Of a DNA stretch of 7,183 nt, positions 1 to 3,060 are shown one piece after another (the stretch's first letter is position 1; each line of letters opens with the position of its first letter). Under the pieces are notes generated by a model. It had not been told where the DNA came from. It worked only from the letters and a program-made list of their open reading frames with translations, and did not search any database. Position numbers and translations under genes: made by a program. Origin of the DNA: Phycisphaerae bacterium (GTDB lineage Bacteria; Planctomycetota; Phycisphaerae; SM23-33); assembly GCA_030754715.1 (NCBI GenBank), contig JASLZV010000087.1, forward strand, positions 1 to 7,183, given 5' to 3'.

Positions 1-198
1 GTTTATGCGTGAGCCGGTGGCGCTGAGTTGATCTTTACCGTCGGCCAACATCGTATCTTCGAACATGGCAGCAGCAGCCTCTAGACCGCCCGCTATTTGC
101 TTGCACTGTATTGCGAAATCAGCGCACTGCTCCTGAAACCATTGTTCGTGTTCGGCATCCGCCTGCTGCCGGTCATCTGGGGCAAAATGTAAAATCAT
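1..198 (-). CDS. Hypothetical protein, 5' part only, divergent from the replication block
   Basis: Reading the minus strand from the ATG at 198-196 gives 66 codons with no stop, running off the left window edge, so the 3' end is missing. The start is well supported: an AGGAGG Shine-Dalgarno (plus-strand CCTCCT, 206-211) lies 7 nt upstream. The visible part begins MILHFAPDDRQQADAEHEQW and is rich in Gln, Glu, Asp and Ala. It looks soluble and helical, with no signal peptide, membrane segment or recognisable DNA-binding helix-turn-helix. Its position, divergent from a Cro-like regulator, is where a lambda-type phage would keep its repressor, but the N-terminus does not look like a CI or other HTH repressor. 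I do not recognise the family and assign no function. That it is a real gene is fairly certain, from the ribosome site and open frame. Confidence 0.7.
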   Translation of the reverse strand, partial: MILHFAPDDRQQADAEHEQWFQEQCADFAIQCKQIAGGLEAAAAMFEDTMLADGKDQLSATGSRIN

Positions 199-226
199 TA
201 GTCGACCTCCTATCATCGTGTAATGA

Positions 227-255
227 TTGTGCAACAATACACTATTGGGTATAAA
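227..255 (+). promoter_or_regulatory. Candidate sigma70-type promoter, rightward
   Basis: A -35-like TTGTGC (227-232) and a -10-like TATAAA (250-255) are separated by exactly 17 nt. Transcription would start near 262 and run toward the Cro-like regulator and replication genes. The leader would be about 240 nt and contain the inverted repeat, hairpin, tandem repeats and palindrome listed below. This is consensus matching only. A weaker match closer to the gene (TTGTCC at 387-392, TTCTAT at 410-415) is possible but poor. Confidence 0.4.
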
Positions 256-261
256 TTGCAA
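234..261 (-). promoter_or_regulatory. Candidate sigma70-type promoter, leftward
   Basis: On the minus strand, TTGCAA (261-256) and TATTGT (239-234) are 16 nt apart, four of six consensus matches each. Transcription would start near 227 and give a leader of about 29 nt before the ATG at 198. It overlaps the rightward candidate, so the two could compete. The match is modest. Confidence 0.3.
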
Positions 262-284
262 GCAAAAATATGGCACTAAGTCAA

Positions 285-312
285 CCTCAACAAACCTAGA
301 ATATTGTTGAGG
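285..312. promoter_or_regulatory. 9-bp inverted repeat, candidate operator
   Basis: CCTCAACAA (285-293) and TTGTTGAGG (304-312) form perfect 9-bp arms around a 10-nt AT-rich centre. The arms are about 19 bp apart centre to centre, near two helical turns, which suits a dimeric regulator. The site lies just downstream of the rightward candidate promoter and upstream of the leftward one. The regulator is unknown. As RNA it could also fold, but no T-tract follows, so a terminator is less likely. Confidence 0.45.
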
Positions 313-313
313 G

Positions 314-338
314 TATTAGGCCGCTGTGCGGGCTAATA
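314..338. repeat. Stem-loop in the control region
   Basis: TATTAGGCCG (314-323) and CGGGCTAATA (329-338) pair over 10 positions with one G-G mismatch around a CTGTG loop. It begins 2 nt after the 285-312 inverted repeat. There is no run of T afterwards on either strand, so a classical intrinsic terminator is not supported. It could be a second operator or a leader RNA structure. Confidence 0.4.
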
Positions 339-365
339 ACTATTAAATGTTGCAAAATCAAGGGG

Positions 366-422
366 TTGCCAGGTTTTGTCCCGATTTTGTCCCGATTTTG
401 TCCCGCAGTTTCTATCTGGCAA
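366..422. repeat. 7-bp inverted repeat enclosing tandem repeats
   Basis: TTGCCAG (366-372) and CTGGCAA (416-422) are perfect inverted copies. The left arm sits one base before the first of the three 11-bp tandem repeats and the right arm 10 bases after the last. Seven-bp arms can arise by chance in this length, but the nesting suggests one compound site. Confidence 0.35.
374..405. repeat. Three tandem 11-bp direct repeats (TTTTGTCCCGA)
   Basis: TTTTGTCCCGA occurs at 374-384 and 385-395, and again at 396-405 without its last base, with no spacers. The 11-bp period puts each copy on nearly the same face of the helix, as expected for cooperative binding by a regulator, initiator or recombinase. 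From general knowledge, GGGACAAAA-type repeats (the complement) also occur near tyrosine-integrase attachment regions, but no integrase or attachment core is visible here. The repeat is certain; its function is not. Confidence 0.65.
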
Positions 423-428
423 AGGTTG

Positions 429-444
429 CATTGGCTAGCCAATG
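429..444. promoter_or_regulatory. Perfect 16-bp palindrome, candidate operator
   Basis: CATTGGCTAGCCAATG is identical to its reverse complement with no spacer. It lies 55 nt before the ATG at 499 that I prefer for the YdaS/Cro-like gene, and its right end includes the alternative ATG at 442. A position just upstream of a Cro-type gene suggests an autoregulatory operator, but I saw no second copy in the window. Confidence 0.45.
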
Positions 445-498
445 ACGCAGCCCTTCTCCTTGCACCAAACCCCAACTGAGTGTATTGTAGGCAGCATC

Positions 499-717
499 AT
501 GTGCAAGGCTGCACTCATCGCTGCGGTTGCCGAAGCGGGTTCACAGGCTGAACTGGCGCGACGCATCGGCGTGCGTCCAAGCGCCGTCTGGAACTGGCTG
601 CATCGGGCCAGCAGCAAGGGCATCCCACCGCAGCACGCCGTTGATGTTGAGCGTGCCACCGGCATCCCGAGGTACGAGATCAGGCCCGACATCTTCCCAA
701 GCGAGGCCGACACTTGA
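499..717 (+). CDS. YdaS/Cro-like helix-turn-helix regulator
   Basis: A 72-aa DNA-binding protein. The helix-turn-helix is at about residues 14-36 (GSQAELARRIGVRPSAVWNW), followed by a GIPPQHAVDVERATGIPR stretch and an IRPDIFP ending. This is the typical layout of YdaS/Cro-superfamily phage regulators, including the closing R-P-D-hydrophobic-P element. Such proteins usually bind operators in the early control region and set the lytic or lysogenic choice. I chose the ATG at 499 over the in-frame ATG at 442: 499 gives the usual family length, starts just before the first helix and has a weak AGG 7 nt upstream. The ATG at 442 has no Shine-Dalgarno and sits inside a perfect palindrome. The stop overlaps the next start as TTGA, so expression is probably coupled to the replication gene. 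The 429-444 palindrome is the obvious candidate target. Confidence 0.8.
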   Translation: MCKAALIAAVAEAGSQAELARRIGVRPSAVWNWLHRASSKGIPPQHAVDVERATGIPRYEIRPDIFPSEADT

Positions 718-1205
718 GCCTTTTCGCCATCGTGCCCAATGAGGTGATTGCCGACCATAACCTGACGCTTATCGAAACCCGCGTCCTGATTGCGCTCTAT
801 TCGTACCGCGACCCCAAGAGCACCCGCCCGGTGTGGCCTGGAAGGGCTGCGCTATCCAAGCGGTGCGGATACCACCCAAATGTCATCTCCAACACCACGA
901 CAAGCCTCGCCAAGAAGGGATGGATTGCCAAGCGCCAACGTGGCAAAAAGCGCACCGCTGTGTACGAGATTCTTGGTAAGGATTCGCTAACCGACCCAAT
1001 TAGGGATGCCCTAACCGAACCCGTTAGCTGTAAAGATAGTGCTCTAACCGAATGCGTTAGGGGTGCTGTAACCGAACCGGTTAGGGCCATAGGAACAGAC
1101 CACTTAACAGACCATAACAGGAGAGCGAATGGAAATCTTGCAAAGTCAGCAGCGGGGCGAGCCTTGCTTGCAGAGCAGAGAATTGCCGCCAAGGGTAATT
1201 GCTAG
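714..1205 (+). CDS. O-like phage replication initiator, winged helix, with internal iterons
   Basis: A 163-aa protein. Residues about 19-86 form a winged helix-turn-helix: a first helix around LIETRVLIALYSY, the core WPGRAALSKRCGYHPNVISN, then a wing ending in RTAVYEIL. This resembles the N-terminal domain of lambda O-type initiators and other phage wHTH replication proteins. It would bind origin repeats and recruit the helicase loader encoded next. Residues 92-124 consist of four short repeats (LTDPIR, LTEPVS, LTECVR, VTEPVR) that are the translation of four 18-bp DNA dyads, with a weaker fifth (LTDHNR). The start is TTG at 714, with GCGAGG 7 nt upstream; no in-frame ATG lies near the domain start. 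At 163 aa it is shorter than lambda O (about 300 aa) and the C-terminus is unlike it, so a simple HTH regulator is the main alternative. The P-like neighbour and the iterons favour replication. Confidence 0.7.
   Translation: MSLFAIVPNEVIADHNLTLIETRVLIALYSYRDPKSTRPVWPGRAALSKRCGYHPNVISNTTTSLAKKGWIAKRQRGKKRTAVYEILGKDSLTDPIRDALTEPVSCKDSALTECVRGAVTEPVRAIGTDHLTDHNRRANGNLAKSAAGRALLAEQRIAAKGNC
987..1085 (+). repeat. Four 18-bp dyad iterons, candidate replication origin inside the O-like gene
   Basis: Copies lie at 987-1004, 1011-1028, 1044-1061 and 1068-1085, close to the consensus CTAACCGAACNCGTTAGG. Each has a CTAAC/GTTAG dyad, with one mismatch in copy 1 and an altered outer base in copy 4. Copy 4 also contains TAACCG-AAC-CGGTTA. 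Spacers are 6, 15 and 6 nt, giving two pairs. Start-to-start distances (24, 33, 24) are multiples of three, so the gene stays in frame. Wobble positions are conserved, including the uncommon codons CTA and AGG, which suggests selection on DNA rather than only protein. A degenerate fifth copy is at 1104-1121. Lambda carries its origin the same way, as four iterons inside gene O. No strongly AT-rich unwinding element is obvious next to them. Confidence 0.7.
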
Positions 1206-1602
1206 ATTTTGGACACGCATGGCCGAGATTTACGGGTACAAATGGGCCAGCCAGTTTGGCGATTGTGCCGACCCTGATGGAGGCCTGACGAGCGCGGCGG
1301 CGACATGGGCGCAAGGACTCGCGAGGCTACCGCTGGAGAGCATCAGCGCGGGCTTTTCGGCACTTGTAAAGAAGGGCAGCGAATGGCCTCCGAGCCTGCC
1401 GGAGTTCCTGGCGCTTTGTTTGCCGGAGAAAGGCGCTGCACCGTATCACAAAATGGCGATAGCACTACCGGCACCGTCAGTCGACCCGCAGTTGGTCAAG
1501 GATTCTCTGGCCCAAGTGCGGAAGATTTTGAACGGCTCAAGTTGTGTGTGGCGCGACAAATCTGGCGCAGGCGAGACCAGCCAACGCCGAGCGGTCGCAT
1601 GA
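1129..1602 (+). CDS. P-like phage replication protein (helicase loader)
   Basis: A 157-aa protein with the sequence pattern of phage replication protein P relatives: RFWTRMAEIYGYKW (27-40), then TWAQGLARLPLESISAGF (59-76) and the WPPSLPEFLALC signature (86-97). The second and third elements form the W-x-x-x-L...I-x-x-G...W-P-P-x-x-x-E-F arrangement typical of the family. Lambda P binds the host DnaB helicase and delivers it to the O-bound origin; this role is inferred from family and position. At 157 aa it is shorter than lambda P (about 230 aa). The ATG has AGGAG 5 nt upstream. It lies inside the O-like gene, overlapping its last 77 nt. A later ATG at 1219 would remove the conserved RFW and is less likely. 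The stop overlaps the next ORF as ATGA. Confidence 0.75.
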   Translation: MEILQSQQRGEPCLQSRELPPRVIARFWTRMAEIYGYKWASQFGDCADPDGGLTSAAATWAQGLARLPLESISAGFSALVKKGSEWPPSLPEFLALCLPEKGAAPYHKMAIALPAPSVDPQLVKDSLAQVRKILNGSSCVWRDKSGAGETSQRRAVA

Positions 1603-1685
1603 CATGGGGGGTCTGGTTTGAGCAGAAGTATGGCCAGTCACTCGCAAACTTTGAACGCAGCAAACGGGGAGGCAACAATGGCTGA
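1599..1685 (+). CDS. Small ORF, 28 aa, unknown
   Basis: This ORF starts at an ATGA overlap with the stop of the P-like gene and ends 8 nt inside the next ORF, so it fits the coupled run exactly. The product starts MTWGVWFEQKYGQ and ends in a basic, Gly- and Asn-rich tail (RSKRGGNNG). It is aromatic-rich at the N-terminus and soluble. The reading frame is open much further upstream, but there it is only a shadow of the P-like gene. I do not recognise a family. Alternatively it is simply a translated linker that carries ribosomes to the next start. Confidence 0.45.
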   Translation: MTWGVWFEQKYGQSLANFERSKRGGNNG

Positions 1686-1782
1686 GATGAGCAGAAAAGA
1701 GATATGGATTCGGGCGGTGATAGCCCTCATTTTGATACCACCGTTCTACATCTGGGCGCTGCTTCTGGTTGGTTCAGGATGA
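1678..1782 (+). CDS. Single-pass membrane microprotein, 34 aa
   Basis: The ATG at 1678 has a good GGGAGG (1667-1672) 5 nt upstream. The product has a short charged N-terminus (MAEMSRKEIWIR), then one hydrophobic helix of about 20 residues (AVIALILIPPFYIWALLLVG, about 13-32) and almost nothing after it. The Pro-Pro in the middle would kink the helix. Positive charges before the helix suggest a cytoplasmic N-terminus in the inner membrane. The stop overlaps the next ATG as ATGA. A small holin-like or membrane-acting peptide is possible, but at 34 aa with one helix nothing specific can be claimed. The strong ribosome site and placement support it being translated. Confidence 0.55.
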   Translation: MAEMSRKEIWIRAVIALILIPPFYIWALLLVGSG

Positions 1783-1913
1783 AAGCGTTCATCTGTGGCA
1801 TTTGTATGATCGCTGTCGTTTCTATGCTGGCCGGGTGCGCTATGACAGCGCGGGTGGATGACACCAGTTTCACGTTCACGTTCAAGAGGTTTGTTGATGA
1901 AAAAGATTTATGA
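1779..1913 (+). CDS. Small lipoprotein, 44 aa
   Basis: The product is MKAFICGICMIAVVSMLAGC followed by a 24-residue mature tail. The N-terminal Lys, hydrophobic core and LAGC lipobox at residues 17-20 are a textbook signal for signal peptidase II, with Cys20 as the lipidated residue. Position +2 is Ala rather than Asp, so by the Lol rule the mature protein should go to the outer membrane of a Gram-negative host. The tail is short and ends in a charged stretch (KRFVDEKDL). The ATG overlaps the previous stop as ATGA; the same frame is open back to 1704 but that extension would bury the signal peptide. The role is unknown. Small phage lipoproteins include Rz1-type spanin subunits and superinfection-exclusion proteins such as T5 Llp; I see no nested Rz partner here. 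Confidence 0.65.
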   Translation: MKAFICGICMIAVVSMLAGCAMTARVDDTSFTFTFKRFVDEKDL

Positions 1914-2088
1914 CGCGCTTTTGATTGCACTCTTGCTGTTAGTGGTGGCCTGCACTCGCGTCGAGGTCGGCAGCGGGGTTGAAGTTTGTTCTGGCGGCGA
2001 TGGCACAACGGAGTGCTCTGACGCGCACGACGAAAGCGACAATAGCGACAACAGCAACCATTCTGACAACTCTGACAACTCGTCCTAA
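1897..2088 (+). CDS. Small lipoprotein with acidic Ser/Asn/Asp tail, 63 aa
   Basis: A second lipoprotein directly after the first. The ATG at 1897 has AGAGG 7 nt upstream and begins MKKIYDALLIALLLLVVAC: two lysines, a Leu-rich core and a VVAC lipobox with Cys19. Position +2 is Thr, again predicting outer-membrane sorting in a Gram-negative host. The mature part has two further cysteines (about residues 35 and 45). It ends in a low-complexity acidic tail built on repeated SDNS/SDN units, likely disordered. The gene overlaps the previous one by 17 nt in another frame. The frame is open upstream to 1858, but that start would put an Arg- and Ser-rich stretch before the signal peptide and is unlikely. 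Function is unknown; surface exposure or exclusion of other phages is conjecture. Confidence 0.65.
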   Translation: MKKIYDALLIALLLLVVACTRVEVGSGVEVCSGGDGTTECSDAHDESDNSDNSNHSDNSDNSS

Positions 2089-2210
2089 TGGGCTGGTCGG
2101 GGTTTTGGATTATTGTCGGGATTTTAATCCTTTCCTTTGCTGGCGAACCAGACTTGCAAGATGCAGTGATTCACTGGCTCGGGATCGAGTTTGACCAACT
2201 CGCGCACTAA
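2088..2210 (+). CDS. Single-pass membrane microprotein, 40 aa
   Basis: The ATG shares one base with the previous stop (TAATG), and no Shine-Dalgarno is evident, so translation probably depends on ribosomes finishing the lipoprotein gene. The product starts MGWSGFWIIVGILILSFAG, a hydrophobic segment of about 17 residues, followed by an acidic amphipathic tail (EPDLQDAVIHWLGIEFDQLAH). There is no lipobox and no clear signal peptidase I site, so an inner-membrane anchor with a soluble C-terminal helix is the best reading. It ends 20 nt inside the nuclease gene. No family is recognised. It closes the mini-envelope cassette begun at 1678. Confidence 0.5.
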   Translation: MGWSGFWIIVGILILSFAGEPDLQDAVIHWLGIEFDQLAH

Positions 2211-2661
2211 AGGTCGCGCCGGAGAACAAGAGGTGTCTCGCATCTTGCGAGACGAGTTGGGTATTGAGGTTTGCCGCAACTGGCAACAGCAGGCGGCGCA
2301 AGGTGGGGTAGATATTATAGGCGTACCGGGCTGGGCCATCGAGGTCAAGCGGGCAAAGAAGTGGCTGCATAATTGGTGGTTGCAAGCCGCGGAGCAGGCG
2401 GCGCGTACAGGCGAAAAGCCGGTACTCCTGTTCCGGCTGGATCGGAAGCCCTGGCGTGCGCGGTGCTGCGCCTGTTCCGTTGGTTTGCCTTTGCACTTTC
2501 AACTTGAGATGGACTTGATCGATTGGGTCAGCATGGTGCGCGAGGAAATCAGCGATGCAGCATTGGTGGCAGGTCGGCAGCAAGGTGTGCAAAGCCTGCC
2601 GGAAGGCTTTACAACCGTGTCATTTCCGGCGCAAAAGAAAGCGGGAAATGGAAATCTGTAA
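2191..2661 (+). CDS. PDDEXK-fold phage endonuclease (resolvase-like)
   Basis: A 156-aa protein with the core of a PD-(D/E)XK nuclease: a first helix with GRAGEQEVSRIL (8-19; candidate acidic residue Glu12 or Glu14), GGVDIIG (38-44; Asp41) and the IEVK element (50-53; Glu51, Lys53). The following NWWLQAAEQA and KPVLLFRLDRKPW stretches resemble phage proteins usually annotated as putative PDDEXK endonucleases or Holliday-junction-resolvase-like. The expected activity is metal-dependent DNA cleavage, perhaps of branched or recombination intermediates after replication, comparable in position to lambda nin-region recombination functions. The start is TTG at 2191 with GGGA 6 nt upstream; the next in-frame start, GTG at 2233, would delete the first acidic residues. 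A CCAC cysteine cluster (92-95) is present. The C-terminal 25 residues look like an unstructured tail. Confidence 0.7.
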   Translation: MTNSRTKGRAGEQEVSRILRDELGIEVCRNWQQQAAQGGVDIIGVPGWAIEVKRAKKWLHNWWLQAAEQAARTGEKPVLLFRLDRKPWRARCCACSVGLPLHFQLEMDLIDWVSMVREEISDAALVAGRQQGVQSLPEGFTTVSFPAQKKAGNGNL

Positions 2662-2691
2662 TGGCTGTCTTGCGGCGCGTACAGGCGAAAA
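2398..2691 (+). repeat. Perfect 20-bp direct repeat, copies 274 bp apart
   Basis: GCGGCGCGTACAGGCGAAAA occurs at 2398-2417 and again at 2672-2691. The first copy encodes AARTGEK of the nuclease (residues 70-76). The second lies in the start of the next ORF, read in another frame. A perfect 20-bp match in so short an interval is not expected by chance and points to a duplication or a conserved site. Confidence 0.8.
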
Positions 2692-2903
2692 AGTCAGGCA
2701 ATAAAAGCGGCACTTTAACCTCGGAAGGTTTAATTTCACACATCTCTTGGCGCGGCATCAGCCTGCCAGTGTATGTGTCTGTTCCACGTTCATATAGTCG
2801 GTTGTCCCATCTGCCGACACCGATTCGGGAAAATAGAGTCTTGATCTATGCTCTGCCTGGGGGCGATACCATCTCTGCTGTCGAGGTGCGGCGAGATAGA
2901 TAG
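2661..2903 (+). CDS. Hypothetical protein, 80 aa
   Basis: The ATG overlaps the nuclease stop by one base (TAATG). The product begins MAVLRRVQAKKSGNKSG, is basic at the N-terminus, and then alternates short beta-like stretches (LPVYVSVP, RVLIYALPGG, ISAVEV), ending RRDR. No signal peptide, membrane segment or catalytic motif is visible. The frame is open back to 2523, but that part only shadows the nuclease. The first 10 codons contain the second copy of the 20-bp repeat, so this start region may have been copied from the nuclease gene. No family is recognised. Codon choice is less GC-rich than in the terminase genes. It may be a small beta-fold accessory protein; alternatively the region is partly non-coding. 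Confidence 0.45.
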   Translation: MAVLRRVQAKKSGNKSGTLTSEGLISHISWRGISLPVYVSVPRSYSRLSHLPTPIRENRVLIYALPGGDTISAVEVRRDR

Positions 2904-3060
2904 GCACGATGGCTATGCCGTCCTTGAGGTGGAGGACCCACCATGCGACACCTGCTTTTGGGTGAGCAAGTGTACGCATGAGTGTAAGGTGTTCCGCGAT
3001 TACACCGACACCGGAGACAAACTAGAGCCGCCGAAGAAGGTGATTGATTTGTTGGTTTAG
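2848..3060 (+). CDS. Small four-cysteine protein, probable metal binder
   Basis: The key feature is PPCDTCFWVSKCTHECKVF (31-49): C33-x2-C36-x5-C42-x3-C46, followed by a phenylalanine. Similar short cysteine patterns occur in small phage proteins of unknown role and would bind zinc or possibly an iron-sulfur cluster. The start is uncertain. The ATG at 2848 gives 70 aa but overlaps the previous ORF by 56 nt and has a poor ribosome site; the GTG at 2929 would give a 43-aa protein that keeps all four motif cysteines. The tail (KLEPPKKVIDLLV) is polar, then hydrophobic. The stop overlaps the methyltransferase start as TAGTG, implying coupling. A DNA- or protein-binding accessory role is inferred only from the metal-site pattern. 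Confidence 0.55.
   Translation: MLCLGAIPSLLSRCGEIDRHDGYAVLEVEDPPCDTCFWVSKCTHECKVFRDYTDTGDKLEPPKKVIDLLV

Noticed and set aside
314..345. Hairpin as an intrinsic terminator
   Set aside because: No run of T follows on either strand, so a regulatory dyad is the safer reading.
374..405. CRISPR array
   Set aside because: The repeats are 11 bp with no spacers and only three copies.
435..758. Minus-strand 107-codon ORF opposite the Cro-like gene
   Set aside because: It is antisense to a clear HTH protein and the start of the O-like gene, has no ribosome site, and its composition reflects the complementary frame.
797..1192. Minus-strand 131-codon ORF opposite the O-like gene
   Set aside because: It mirrors the iteron region and the winged-helix domain; no recognisable domain and no start signal.
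1305..1598. Upstream extension of the 28-aa ORF
   Set aside because: It only shadows the P-like gene; the real start, if any, is the ATGA at 1599.
1678..2088. Rz/Rz1 spanin pair
   Set aside because: There is no longer inner-membrane coiled-coil Rz and no nested frame; two lipoproteins in series do not fit the known two-component layout.
2110..2592. Minus-strand 160-codon ORF opposite the nuclease gene
   Set aside because: The plus strand encodes a coherent PDDEXK core; the antisense frame has no family features.
2523..2660. Upstream extension of the 80-aa ORF
   Set aside because: It overlaps the nuclease gene fully and lacks a ribosome site; the TAATG start at 2661 fits the coupled pattern.
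2648..2704. 18-aa ORF with a C-x2-C start (MEICNGCLAARTGEK)
   Set aside because: It is too short to support and overlaps two other frames; kept only as a note in the direct-repeat finding.
2714..2728. Small hairpin AACCT-CGGA-AGGTT as a terminator
   Set aside because: Only five base pairs and no proper T-tract; it lies inside a putative coding region.
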